In this document: piece by piece, positions 1 to 8,130 of the stretch
Layout of the letters: each line of letters opens with the position of its first letter
How positions within the stretch are numbered: the first letter of the stretch is position 1
Origin: a virus
Length of the DNA stretch: 25,478 nucleotides
Strand: one strand, 5' to 3'
Virus record (IMG/VR): IMGVR_UViG_3300023172_002872
Coordinates: 1 to 25,478 of that record
Translations under genes and position numbers: made by a program
The notes under the pieces: generated by a model
Seen by the model: only the letters and a program-made list of their open reading frames with translations
Databases searched by the model: none
Told to the model about the DNA's origin: nothing

Positions 1-1
1 T

Positions 2-445
2 TTTAAACAAGTAACCGAATTTGAAGAATGGTATGAAGCATTTTATAAAATGAACTATGATGTAAATCAAATAGCCTGGGGGGTAACACTAGAAGATCCG
101 CCAGATGTTTATAATTCACAAAGAGAAAAAGATTTTGTGTATGCTGGAGACCCGGATTACATTTATGGTAAAGATACATCATTGAGCGATAGAATGTCGA
201 TGCAGGATAGATGGTTTAATATAGTGTTAGAATCCAAGGCATCAAAATACATAGATAAAAATACCAAAATTATAATCATTCGAAACAGAATACCAAGAAC
301 ACTAATCAAATCAAAAGTAAAAATAAAATGTAGTTTTGCTTTACAAGATACCGTATTTTGGCCAACATCGTCGGAATCTATTAAGAGAATGGTTGATAAC
401 CTTCCAAAAAGATTGTATTATATTAGTACAAAACCAAGTTTTTAA
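2..445 (+). CDS. C-terminal end of an unidentified phage protein (5' partial)
   Basis: The reading frame is open from the first full codon of the window, so this is the 3' part of a longer gene; the ATG at 50 is probably internal. At least 147 residues are visible. They are rich in charged and aromatic residues, with no signal peptide, membrane segment or motif I recognise. The segment ending in a Ser-Phe stop lies 18 nt before uvsW on the same strand, so it probably belongs to the same early replication or recombination operon. I cannot assign a function. Confidence 0.7.
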   Translation, partial: FKQVTEFEEWYEAFYKMNYDVNQIAWGVTLEDPPDVYNSQREKDFVYAGDPDYIYGKDTSLSDRMSMQDRWFNIVLESKASKYIDKNTKIIIIRNRIPRTLIKSKVKIKCSFALQDTVFWPTSSESIKRMVDNLPKRLYYISTKPSF

Positions 446-463
446 AACTGATATAAAACAATT

Positions 464-1933
464 ATGAGTTCATGTAAATTAGTAATTAAGGATGAAGTGA
501 ATGTTAAATTTGAAGATTTATCATTAGAGTTTCGTAAAAAATTACACAATAAATTTAAATTTGAGATTCCGTATGCCCGTCATCTACCGGCAGTGAAATT
601 AGGAAGATGGGATGGAAAAGTTAGTTTTTTTGGTTTGGGAGGTACCAGTTATCTAGCATTAGTGCCTCAAATTTTACCAATACTTGAAGAACATAATGTT
701 TATGTCGACCTTAACGACGAGCGTGAAAATCATAATTTTGAATTTAAACTGATAGACAAAAATTATTTAAGTGATATTACTTGGCCCACAAATCATCCGT
801 GTGGAGGACAACCGATAGAATTACGAGACTATCAAGTCGAAATAATTAATAAATTTTTAGAAAATCCTCAGTGTATACAAGAAGTTGCCACTGGTGCAGG
901 TAAAACAATTATCACTGCCGCACTATGTAAACTAGTCGAAGATTACGGAAGAACATTAACAATAGTTCCAAATAAAAGTTTAGTAACACAAACCGAGGAC
1001 GATTTTCTTGCTTGTAATTTAGATGTGGGAGTTTATTATGGAGATCGCAAAGAACTAGGAAGACAAAACACAATAGCCACTTGGCAATCTCTTAATGTGC
1101 TAGAAAAAAGAAGTAAAGACGATCACTCTACTGAATTTTTAGAAGCAATACAAAATGTCAATACAATTATAGTTGACGAGGTACATATGGCCAAGGCCGA
1201 TGTTTTAAAAAGAATGTTGACGGGACCATTTGCTCATTGTGGTATACGTTGGGGTCTCACAGGAACAGTGCCTAAAGCAGATTTTGAATTTTATGGATTA
1301 AAATGTTCAATTGGTGAAGTTGTAAATAAAATACCCGCTAAAGAATTACAAGATAAAGGAGTGTTAGCAAAATGTGATGTAAATATTTTACAAACACAAG
1401 ATCATCCTGCATTTAAAAATTATCAAGAAGAATTAAAATGGCTGACAACAGATGAAACACGAATGGAATGGATTGCTAAAACTGTTGACAGTATAGCAAG
1501 TTCAGGTAATACATTAATTTTAGTTGATAGAATATCTGCTGGAGAGATTTTAGAAAAAAAATTGAAAGGATCAACTTTTATTTCGGGAGCAACAAAAAAT
1601 ATAGATAGAAAGGAACACTATGATGAAGTATCTACTGCAACAAATAAAATTATTATTGCCACATATGGAGTTGCCAGCGTTGGCATTAATATCCCTCGTA
1701 TTTTTAATTTGGTTCTTATAGAACCTGGTAAATCGTTTGTTAGAGTAATACAATCGATAGGACGAGGAATAAGAAAAGCCGAAGATAAAGATTCAGTACA
1801 AATCTGGGATATAACCAGTTCGTGTAAATTTGCAAAAAGACATTTAACTGAAAGAAAAAAGTTTTACAAAGAGGCAAATTACCCTTATAATATAGATAAA
1901 ATAAATTATGAAAATCCTTACATTAGAAAATAG
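464..1933 (+). CDS. uvsW: UvsW-type ATP-dependent DNA helicase
   Basis: This superfamily 2 helicase is related to T4 UvsW, which remodels branched DNA (R-loops, stalled forks) during phage recombination-dependent replication. The 489 residues are close to the usual UvsW length. The first ~110 residues resemble the UvsW DNA-binding domain (a Leu-Gly-Arg-Trp-Asp-Gly stretch near 46-51). Helicase motifs follow in order: Walker A ATGAGKT (142-148), DEVH box (238-241), motif III GLTGT (264-268) and motif VI QSIGRGIRK (about residue 430). Its 3' end overlaps the next gene by 26 nt, so translation is probably coupled. Function by family is secure; the exact role in this phage is inferred. Confidence 0.93.
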   Translation: MSSCKLVIKDEVNVKFEDLSLEFRKKLHNKFKFEIPYARHLPAVKLGRWDGKVSFFGLGGTSYLALVPQILPILEEHNVYVDLNDERENHNFEFKLIDKNYLSDITWPTNHPCGGQPIELRDYQVEIINKFLENPQCIQEVATGAGKTIITAALCKLVEDYGRTLTIVPNKSLVTQTEDDFLACNLDVGVYYGDRKELGRQNTIATWQSLNVLEKRSKDDHSTEFLEAIQNVNTIIVDEVHMAKADVLKRMLTGPFAHCGIRWGLTGTVPKADFEFYGLKCSIGEVVNKIPAKELQDKGVLAKCDVNILQTQDHPAFKNYQEELKWLTTDETRMEWIAKTVDSIASSGNTLILVDRISAGEILEKKLKGSTFISGATKNIDRKEHYDEVSTATNKIIIATYGVASVGINIPRIFNLVLIEPGKSFVRVIQSIGRGIRKAEDKDSVQIWDITSSCKFAKRHLTERKKFYKEANYPYNIDKINYENPYIRK

Positions 1934-2411
1934 AACATATACCTTAGAAAAAATACCAGAGTATGTTGACGATAATTTGAGATTTGCAGTTTTAGATAAT
2001 AGCAATCCTGCTGATCCAGATTATTTTTATGTGCCTTTAATTTTTTTAGAATCTTTTAATGCTCCGGCGGCTGTTTTGTCTATCGGAAACTACAAGATCA
2101 AAATGCCGTTAGATTGGAAAATGATTGTAGGTGATCCAGAGGAAGGCGAATTATTTGTTATGCCTATCACTAGTTTAAATGATAGAGGCTTTGAAGCATT
2201 TGTGTTTAATCCCATGACTAGTGCCAAACCCGAGTTTATGCTAGTTGATATAGAAGATATCTATCAAGAAGTAAAATGGTACTTTCCAAAGTTAAAATCA
2301 GGACAGATATTAGCAGTTCCGTTGGAGGACGGCAAGGATCCCAAGTGTGCTTATTTTGTTAAAGATATATCAAGACAGTCTGAACAACTGGATTATGGAT
2401 CGGTATGGTAA
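1908..2411 (+). CDS. conserved-looking phage protein of unknown function (167 aa)
   Basis: An acidic, soluble protein with no signal peptide or membrane segment. Its composition suggests a beta-rich fold with a central Pro-Leu-Asp-Trp-Lys segment and a Leu-Asn-Asp-Arg-Gly-Phe segment that look like conserved cores. It starts inside the end of uvsW and its stop overlaps the next start by 7 nt, so it is translated as part of the replication operon. The type seems familiar from marine T4-like phages, but I cannot name a function. A role with replication proteins is inferred from position only. Confidence 0.8.
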   Translation: MKILTLENRTYTLEKIPEYVDDNLRFAVLDNSNPADPDYFYVPLIFLESFNAPAAVLSIGNYKIKMPLDWKMIVGDPEEGELFVMPITSLNDRGFEAFVFNPMTSAKPEFMLVDIEDIYQEVKWYFPKLKSGQILAVPLEDGKDPKCAYFVKDISRQSEQLDYGSVW

Positions 2412-2857
2412 AAGAAAAAAATAGAAAATTTTTTGAGCTCAGGAATGGCATGAAAGCCGTTGATTTTCGTAATAAGGATTATTATGATCGTATCGATGAT
2501 AAAGAAAAAAGTTTATATTCTCCATATATGATCATGAGATATGCTAGTTCTGTATCCGGCGATAAATTTTATCAAGAACACTATGTTGAGATGATTAACG
2601 AGTGTGTTAACAAACATCTTTTTACGTTGTCCAGCAAACACAAAAAACTCTGCTGGATATTGACTGCCATGTGCGGTGGATTAAAACAACAGTTTCATCC
2701 ATGGGTCAAACCAATGAAGAAGACAGTTAATAAAAGTATGCAACAACTATTAGAAATATATCCTCATATGAAGGAAGACGATATTGAAACTCTTGACAAG
2801 ATATTAACCGATGCCGAGCTCGAAGAAATATTAGAATCATATGGAAAACAATCTTAA
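2405..2857 (+). CDS. possible clamp-loader small subunit (gp62-like), weakly assigned
   Basis: A 150-residue helical protein. The order of features recalls the short gp62 clamp-loader subunits of T4-like cyanophages: a Ser-Pro-Tyr-Met-Ile-Met-Arg-Tyr segment, a helical middle, a Phe-His-Pro-Trp-Val-Lys turn, and a C-terminal helix ending in an acidic Leu-Thr-Asp-Ala-Glu-Leu stretch. In T4, gp62 with gp44 loads the sliding clamp gp45 onto primer ends. No gp44 or gp45 gene is in the window, so the usual neighbours are missing here. The match is by pattern and not by a diagnostic residue. It could equally be an unrelated small replication protein. It overlaps both neighbours by a few bases. Confidence 0.72.
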   Translation: MVKEKNRKFFELRNGMKAVDFRNKDYYDRIDDKEKSLYSPYMIMRYASSVSGDKFYQEHYVEMINECVNKHLFTLSSKHKKLCWILTAMCGGLKQQFHPWVKPMKKTVNKSMQQLLEIYPHMKEDDIETLDKILTDAELEEILESYGKQS

Positions 2858-3527
2858 TACTTGTACATACTGTAATAAAACTTTTCAAAAAGAAAGAACA
2901 TTACAAGTTCATGTATGCGAACCCAAAAGAAGACATTTACAAAAGGACGAAAAATGGGTTAAAAATGGATTCCTTGTTTTTCAAAAATTTTATGAAGTTC
3001 ATCAAAATACCGGAAAGCCAAAAACATATAAACAATTTTGTGACTCGTCCTATTATAATGCATTTGTAAAATTTGGTAGATATCTTATGTACATCAATCC
3101 TTTATATCCAGACAAATATATAGATTTTATTGTAAGATCAAAAGTTAAATTAGATCATTGGGCAAGAGATGAACTATATGAATCTTACTTGATTGAAACT
3201 TTAAAAACAGAACCTTTAGAATCTGCTCTACAAAGATCTATTAAAACAATGATGGAATGGGCCGACGAACAAAAAGTACAATGGGCAGATTATTTTCGTT
3301 TAGTTAGTACCAATAGAGCAGTTTCACATATACAAAAAGGCAGTATATCTCCATGGTTGATCCTCGGATGTCCTGCGGGTAAAAAAATGTTGAAATCTTT
3401 TTCGGATGAACAATTACAAATGGTGCAACGATTTATAAATCCCGAATTTTGGTCTAACAAATTTAGATCAAATCCGGCCGATGCAATTTTTGTAAACGAA
3501 ACAGCCAAGGAGGCAAGAATTGAGTAA
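2841..3527 (+). CDS. zinc-finger protein of unknown function in the replication operon
   Basis: A 228-residue protein with an N-terminal C2H2-like finger: Cys8, Cys11, His24 and Cys26 or His32 are spaced as a zinc ligand set. The remaining ~190 residues look all-helical, rich in aromatic and basic residues. It lies between the clamp-loader-like gene and the mini-DnaE operon partner, overlapping both neighbours (17 and 8 nt). Length and helical character would allow a gp59-type helicase loader, since gp41 is in this window, but I see no diagnostic motif. DNA or RNA binding is inferred from the finger only. Confidence 0.8.
   Translation: MENNLNTCTYCNKTFQKERTLQVHVCEPKRRHLQKDEKWVKNGFLVFQKFYEVHQNTGKPKTYKQFCDSSYYNAFVKFGRYLMYINPLYPDKYIDFIVRSKVKLDHWARDELYESYLIETLKTEPLESALQRSIKTMMEWADEQKVQWADYFRLVSTNRAVSHIQKGSISPWLILGCPAGKKMLKSFSDEQLQMVQRFINPEFWSNKFRSNPADAIFVNETAKEARIE
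3507..3522 (+). promoter_or_regulatory. strong ribosome binding site with a TTG start
   Basis: A canonical AAGGAGG (3507-3513) stands 6 nt before a TTG codon (3520-3522). This fixes TTG as the start of the 74-residue gene, because no in-frame ATG is nearby. It lies inside the 3' end of the zinc-finger gene. It is one of the few textbook Shine-Dalgarno sites in the window, so this small protein may be made in excess over its operon neighbours. Confidence 0.75.
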
Positions 3528-3744
3528 AGTAGATATTGCTATTGATGATCATTTAGATATTGAAGCGGGCGACAGTGTTGTTGTAATAAAAGCCGACGGG
3601 TCGGTAGGCAAAGTAATTTTACCCGAAATGAATCAAGAAACTCAACACAGCAAAGGTTATAAAAAAATGTTACAAGTTTTAGATTTACTTAAACCCGGGA
3701 TCAAAGAAAAGTTTAACGATTATAATAAAGGAAAATTACACTAA
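3520..3744 (+). CDS. small acidic phage protein of unknown function (74 aa)
   Basis: It starts at TTG with a perfect AAGGAGG site upstream. The N-terminal half looks beta-stranded (Asp-Ser-Val-Val-Val-Ile-Lys, then Gly-Ser-Val-Gly-Lys-Val-Ile-Leu-Pro-Glu); the C-terminal half is a basic amphipathic helix with Gly-Tyr-Lys-Lys-Met-Leu. The stop codon and the ATG of the mini-DnaE gene share one base (3744), so the two are tightly coupled. That makes it a natural candidate partner for the mini-DnaE protein. No function is recognised. Confidence 0.75.
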   Translation: MSKVDIAIDDHLDIEAGDSVVVIKADGSVGKVILPEMNQETQHSKGYKKMLQVLDLLKPGIKEKFNDYNKGKLH

Positions 3745-4343
3745 TGCCTGATGTAGATATAGATTTTTTTGATAGAGAAAATGCGTTGAAGTTATTCAAA
3801 CACATTCCGGCTTCTATAATAAAAAAAGAAAATGCCGAGAAACATAAAACGGGAATATATTTTCACGATGCTCCGGTTGACCCGTTGAAAGGTTTTTGTA
3901 GTTTAGATTATAAAAGAGCAGAAGATAGAAAATATTTTAAGATTGATTGTTTAAATGTTAGTGTTTACGAAAAAGTTAAATCCGAAGAACACTTAATTGA
4001 ATTAATGTTGACAGAGCCCGACTGGAATATGTTATTAGATATAAATGTTGTAAATCAATTGTTCCATTTGAACGGACATTTTGACATTGTCTCAAAACTT
4101 GAGCCTAAAAATATTGAACAACTTGCGGCTGTATTGGCAATTATAAGACCAGCAAAAAGAGGATTGATGTATAAAGACTGGAACACGATATTAACCGAGG
4201 TCTGGACACGTCCAACAGACGGTAGTTATTTTTTTAAAAAATCTCATGCGATTGCTTATGCTCAGTTGATAGTTGTGCAGATGAATTTAATTTCAACTGA
4301 TAAATACATTTTTGATGCACCATCAGAAAAAGAAAAAACTTAA
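3744..4343 (+). CDS. miniature DnaE-like protein (DNA polymerase III alpha core motifs)
   Basis: At 199 residues this is under a fifth of a bacterial DnaE, yet several DnaE core motifs occur in the right order. PDVDIDF (2-8) matches the palm motif with the first two catalytic aspartates, here Asp5 and Asp7. FKIDCLN (65-71) matches the motif with the third catalytic aspartate, here Asp68. A stretch at 103-138 matches the DnaE region containing 'FQLES ... ALxRPGP'. A Lys-Lys-Ser-His-Ala-Ile-Ala-Tyr-Ala segment (165-173) matches the DnaE 'NKSHAAAYA' motif. The PHP, beta-binding and OB domains are absent. Whether it polymerises DNA, regulates polymerase or serves another role cannot be told. It is coupled to the preceding 74-residue gene and may be followed by a lysine-rich mini-gene. 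Confidence 0.8.
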   Translation: MPDVDIDFFDRENALKLFKHIPASIIKKENAEKHKTGIYFHDAPVDPLKGFCSLDYKRAEDRKYFKIDCLNVSVYEKVKSEEHLIELMLTEPDWNMLLDINVVNQLFHLNGHFDIVSKLEPKNIEQLAAVLAIIRPAKRGLMYKDWNTILTEVWTRPTDGSYFFKKSHAIAYAQLIVVQMNLISTDKYIFDAPSEKEKT

Positions 4344-4452
4344 AAAATCAAAAAAAAGAAATCAACAAACATCGATAGAGTATAGTTCGTATCAGCCAAA
4401 TAATCCACTGACTATATATTACTTGAAATACATTGAGAAAAAACCTAACTAG
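4315..4452 (+). CDS. candidate lysine-rich mini-protein (45 aa)
   Basis: An ATG at 4315, inside the mini-DnaE end, opens a 45-codon frame to a TAG at 4450-4452. The N-terminus is strongly basic (two His, then clusters of Lys separated by Leu and Ser); the C-terminus is a Tyr/Pro/Asn-rich stretch (Tyr-Ser-Ser-Tyr-Gln-Pro). Overlap with the preceding gene follows the habit of this operon and it fills an otherwise empty 100-nt gap. It also overlaps the convergent gene by 8 nt. Short length and A-rich DNA mean it could be chance. Confidence 0.4.
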   Translation: MHHQKKKKLKKSKKRNQQTSIEYSSYQPNNPLTIYYLKYIEKKPN

Positions 4453-4819
4453 GTCTTCTCATTAATTGAATTGTTCTTCTTTTAATTCGTTTTTTAGATA
4501 TCTCATCGAGCCTAAGCACAGGACCGTGTACAACTTCGATATCTTTAGTGGTAAGTGTTACCAGTGTAGATCTAAAGTATTGGAAATCTTTTTTTAAAAA
4601 TATGTTAATAGGTATTTTTCTATTTGATTCCCACCACCATATTTCACCATATTTCAAAAAATCCATTTTATCTTCTGGAGACATGATTCTACCATAATCA
4701 TAAAAACTGGTCACTTGATTATCTTGGTTTTGCACGATCCCCACAAACTCCATATCTCCCTTTCGTATAAGAGATAAAAATGGAAATTTCTTTCTTAATG
4801 TTTCAAAAATTTCATTCAT
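4445..4819 (-). CDS. unidentified phage protein (124 aa)
   Basis: I chose ATG at 4819; a TTG 9 nt further upstream (4828) is an alternative. The protein is soluble, with a Tyr-Asp-Tyr-Gly segment, a Glu-Ile-Trp-Trp-Trp-Glu run, and a basic C-terminus (Lys-Lys-Arg-Ile-Lys-Arg-Arg). It seems familiar from marine T4-like phages, but I cannot name it. It is the only minus-strand gene inside the replication block, and its start region overlaps the promoter of the divergent structural gene. Role unknown. Confidence 0.75.
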   Translation of the reverse strand: MNEIFETLRKKFPFLSLIRKGDMEFVGIVQNQDNQVTSFYDYGRIMSPEDKMDFLKYGEIWWWESNRKIPINIFLKKDFQYFRSTLVTLTTKDIEVVHGPVLRLDEISKKRIKRRTIQLMRRPS

Positions 4820-4826
4820 ATGTTTC

Positions 4827-4844
4827 AATAAATACTGTTAAATA
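4827..4844 (+). promoter_or_regulatory. T4-type late promoter box before the structural gene
   Basis: AATAAATA (4827-4834) fits the NATAAATA late consensus described for T4-like phages, 16 nt before the ATG at 4851. A second box, TTAAATA (4838-4844), lies 6 nt before the ATG. Late timing suits a virion protein. The boxes also lie in the start region of the divergent minus-strand gene. Confidence 0.55.
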
Positions 4845-4850
4845 TGTGTT

Positions 4851-5666
4851 ATGCAAACAGTTACAAGGTATTTAATAAACAATGTGGTAATAGCCTACAT
4901 TAATGGTTATAATGGAAGGAACTCAAAAGTGTACGATAGACGTCTAAAAGTGTATAAAGGTGTATCAAATCCAATAACATTTGTATTCAAAAACGAAGAT
5001 CAAGCAGTACAAAGCATTACGACCAAAGAATTTGAATTTGATCTGATCGACACAAAAAACGACAGATCAGTCATTAAAAAAACATTAACACTTGTAGACG
5101 ACGGGTCAACTGTTAGCACGAGAGGAAAAGCAACAGTAACATTAACCGACGGAGATTTATTAGATCTAGAGCCGGGATTTTACAATTACAGTATTAGAGA
5201 AATTGCAATAGGAGATGATTCTACTGTGACTTATACTGTGACCTATGCTAATACCTCATATAATTCTGAAGGGACACTTGAGATACTAGACGGTGCATTT
5301 CCAAAATTTGTGCCTAGCAATGAAACAATCACATGGCCTGTAACAACAGGACCATATTCAAAAACATCTGCTTACATCGACGGTAAGTCTAGTCAAAATG
5401 GTAATAACTCTTTGCACACGATCGCTGTTTATACCAACGGATTTACTGGAACATTTAAGATACAAGGCACATTGGTCACAACAGCAGTACAAGACTCGGA
5501 CTTCGCAGACATCACAGCAACTGATCAAACCAACCCAATTACATTTACCAATTCAACTGGAGTCAAATACTTTAATTTCATTGGAGTTTGGGAAAACATC
5601 AGATTCAGTTGGCAAAACACCGGCAGTAACAACGGTGTGATTGACAAAATCTTATATAGACAGTAA
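4851..5666 (+). CDS. probable virion structural protein (beta-rich, tail or baseplate type)
   Basis: A 271-residue Ser/Thr/Asn-rich protein predicted to be nearly all beta strand, with no signal peptide. The N-terminal ~120 residues look like an immunoglobulin-like or BppU-like domain (Pro-Ile-Thr-Phe-Val-Phe-Lys, later Pro-Gly-Phe-Tyr-Asn-Tyr). The C-terminal ~110 residues look like a second beta sandwich ending in Ile-Asp-Lys-Ile-Leu-Tyr-Arg-Gln. Such composition is typical of tail, fibre or baseplate accessory proteins of marine myophages. A late-type promoter just upstream agrees with a virion role. The primase gene starts 10 nt after it. Exact virion location is unknown. Confidence 0.72.
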   Translation: MQTVTRYLINNVVIAYINGYNGRNSKVYDRRLKVYKGVSNPITFVFKNEDQAVQSITTKEFEFDLIDTKNDRSVIKKTLTLVDDGSTVSTRGKATVTLTDGDLLDLEPGFYNYSIREIAIGDDSTVTYTVTYANTSYNSEGTLEILDGAFPKFVPSNETITWPVTTGPYSKTSAYIDGKSSQNGNNSLHTIAVYTNGFTGTFKIQGTLVTTAVQDSDFADITATDQTNPITFTNSTGVKYFNFIGVWENIRFSWQNTGSNNGVIDKILYRQ

Positions 5667-5676
5667 AATGTAGAAT

Positions 5677-6693
5677 ATGAATTTAATTCAGTCTACTATT
5701 CTGAATTCGCTTCCTAGCGGAAAGAAAAAAACACCCTCTGGTTGGTTATCTTTTAATGCTCCGTGTTGTATACACAACGGCACAGGTGCTGATAAAAGAA
5801 AACGTGGAGGCATCATGACTTCTGCCGACGGTACTTTAAGTTATCATTGTTTTAATTGTGGTTATAAAACTTCGTATGTTGTTGGAAGAAAACTCAATGC
5901 GAAAACAAGACAACTCATGAGCTGGTTAGGAATTAGTGAAGAAACTATAAGAAAATTATCAATAGAGGCCATGCGTTATGAAGAATCCGGCAATACATTT
6001 GAAACAAAAAAAAATATAAATTTTGCTATCAAGACGTTGCCAAAAAATTCACACACACTAGATTATTGGTTGGAAAAATATATTGCAAAAGATCTAACAG
6101 AAGTTCAATATAAAAAAATTGATCAATTATTGAACTACTTAAAAAAAAGAGGTATTTCTCCCGATTGGTATAAATTTTATTATAGTCCGGATCAAACAGG
6201 AGATTTCCATAGAAGAGTAATTGTGCCTTTTTATTGGAAAAATAATATAGTAGGACACACAGGAAGAATTTTTGATACAAGAAACAAGGAAGTTAAATAT
6301 TGGACAGAAACACAACCGGGTTATGTGTTTAACATAGATGTCCAGGATTGGAAAAGAAAGTTTGTGATTGTAACCGAAGGTCCTTTTGATGCTATCACTG
6401 TTTCGGGTGTGAGCATTTTAGGTTCAGAGGTCAATGATACGCAGAAAGATATTATAAACAGTTTGAATAGACAGGTAATTGTAGTGCCGGATCAAGACAA
6501 AGCCGGAGAAAAACTAATAGACCAAGCAATAGAGTTTGGGTGGTCTGTATCTTTTCCAGAATGGCAAAAAGGAGTTGATGATGTGGCCGAATCTGTGTTA
6601 CAATATGGAAGATTATATACAATACAGTCGATACTAAAAGGAACAGAAACTAATAAACTTAAGATCGATTTAAAAAGAAAAATAAATGGCTGA
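5677..6693 (+). CDS. DNA primase (zinc finger plus Toprim; gp61 equivalent)
   Basis: This primase makes RNA primers on the lagging strand together with the replicative helicase encoded next. An N-terminal zinc-binding region carries Cys30/Cys31, His33 and the Cys58-x2-Cys61 pair. A Toprim domain follows, with the catalytic glutamate in EGPFDAI (234-240) and the metal-binding DQD (272-274). At 338 residues it matches T4-like gp61 primases in length. The C-terminus is lysine-rich. Its stop overlaps the helicase ATG by 8 nt, consistent with a coupled primosome pair. Confidence 0.92.
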   Translation: MNLIQSTILNSLPSGKKKTPSGWLSFNAPCCIHNGTGADKRKRGGIMTSADGTLSYHCFNCGYKTSYVVGRKLNAKTRQLMSWLGISEETIRKLSIEAMRYEESGNTFETKKNINFAIKTLPKNSHTLDYWLEKYIAKDLTEVQYKKIDQLLNYLKKRGISPDWYKFYYSPDQTGDFHRRVIVPFYWKNNIVGHTGRIFDTRNKEVKYWTETQPGYVFNIDVQDWKRKFVIVTEGPFDAITVSGVSILGSEVNDTQKDIINSLNRQVIVVPDQDKAGEKLIDQAIEFGWSVSFPEWQKGVDDVAESVLQYGRLYTIQSILKGTETNKLKIDLKRKING

Positions 6694-8116
6694 ATATACA
6701 TTTGACGTACAAAAACTTTATTTAGAAATGCTAATGGCAGATGCTGAATCATTTGCTAGGGCACAAAATATTTTTGAACCTGCAAATTTTGACAGGAAAC
6801 TACAACCAATTGCAAAATTTGTTAAGGATTATGTCGATGAATATAAAGTCATGCCCGACGTTGAACAAATTAATGCTGTACATGATACAAAATTAAAAAC
6901 TGCAAAGGATCTAGATCCGGCACATTTTAATTGGCTACTAGATGAATTTGAAACATTTTCTAGGCACAAATCAATGGAGAGAGCAATATTGGAGTCTGCA
7001 GATTTGCTCGAAAAGGGAGATTATAATCCAGTAGAAGACAAGATCAAAGCGGCTGTTAGTATAAGTCTTACTAAAGATCTAGGAACAAACTATTTTGAAA
7101 ACCCTAAAAGAAGATTAGAGGATCTTAAGAGTGCCAACGGACAGGTTAGCACAGGATGGATAAACGTAGATAAAAAATTGTTTGGCGGATTTAATAAAGG
7201 AGAATTAAACATTTTTGCTGGAGGATCGGGTGCAGGTAAATCTATTTTCCTACAGAATCTTGCTGTGAATTGGGCAACTGCCGGGTTGAATACTTGCTAT
7301 CTTTCATTTGAATTAAGTGAATCATTGGTGGCAATGAGACTCGATGCCATGATGTCTGGCATAGCAACAAGAAGAATATTTCCAGAAATTGACAACGTGG
7401 AAATGAAAGTAAAAATGATTGAGAAAAAATCCGGTGCTTTACAGATAAAATATCTACCAAGTGGCAGTAACGTAAATGACATTAAAGCGTATCTCAAAGA
7501 ACTTGAATTGAAAAATAAAAAGAAATTTGATTGTATATTGATTGATTATTTGGATCTGATGATGCCTAAAAGTAAACGTATCAGTCCTGCAGATCTTTTT
7601 ATAAAAGACAAATATGTATCGGAAGAACTTAGAAATTTCGCAACTGAATCTCAGATGATCATGGTAACGGCATCACAATTGAATAGAGCATCGGTTGAAG
7701 AAATCGAGTTTGACCATTCACATATTTCGGGCGGGTTGAGTAAGATTCAAACAGCAGATAACGTGATTGGTATCTTTACAAGTCGTGCAATGAAAGAGCG
7801 TGGACGTTATCAAATACAGTTTATGAAAACAAGAAGTTCAAGCGGTGTGGGACAAAAAGTGGATTTAGAATTTGATTTAGATACTCTTAGAATAAAAGAT
7901 TTACTCGAAGAGGAAGGCGATCATTCACAATTTAAAAAACCAGCAACAGCAATGTACGATTCTTTAAAACAAAAAAGTAAAATTATTAATGATAGTAACA
8001 AAAATATTACTATCGATCCTACAAAAGGAAACGATATAGGTAAAGTTAAAGCCACAGTTGAAGGGGCCAAATTGAGACAATTATTAAATGATTTACACTC
8101 AGATGAAGAGCAATAA
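6686..8116 (+). CDS. replicative DNA helicase, DnaB/gp41 family
   Basis: This hexameric helicase would unwind the replication fork and recruit the primase encoded just before it. The ~130-residue N-terminal region is helical. The RecA-like motor has Walker A GGSGAGKS (179-186), SFELSE (207-212), Walker B with hydrophobic residues before Asp-Tyr-Leu-Asp (281-290), TASQLNR (328-334) and a Lys-Thr-Arg-Ser-Ser segment (381-385) where the arginine finger lies in DnaB proteins. The 476-residue length equals T4 gp41. The C-terminal ~70 residues are polar and probably flexible. The primase stop overlaps its ATG. Confidence 0.94.
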   Translation: MAEYTFDVQKLYLEMLMADAESFARAQNIFEPANFDRKLQPIAKFVKDYVDEYKVMPDVEQINAVHDTKLKTAKDLDPAHFNWLLDEFETFSRHKSMERAILESADLLEKGDYNPVEDKIKAAVSISLTKDLGTNYFENPKRRLEDLKSANGQVSTGWINVDKKLFGGFNKGELNIFAGGSGAGKSIFLQNLAVNWATAGLNTCYLSFELSESLVAMRLDAMMSGIATRRIFPEIDNVEMKVKMIEKKSGALQIKYLPSGSNVNDIKAYLKELELKNKKKFDCILIDYLDLMMPKSKRISPADLFIKDKYVSEELRNFATESQMIMVTASQLNRASVEEIEFDHSHISGGLSKIQTADNVIGIFTSRAMKERGRYQIQFMKTRSSSGVGQKVDLEFDLDTLRIKDLLEEEGDHSQFKKPATAMYDSLKQKSKIINDSNKNITIDPTKGNDIGKVKATVEGAKLRQLLNDLHSDEEQ

Positions 8117-8130
8117 TAGACATAGTTTAT

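Noticed and set aside
5398-5640. Plus-strand 80-codon frame inside the structural gene
   Set aside because: It is an out-of-frame shadow of a gene with clear beta-rich coding character; no ribosome site or family resemblance.
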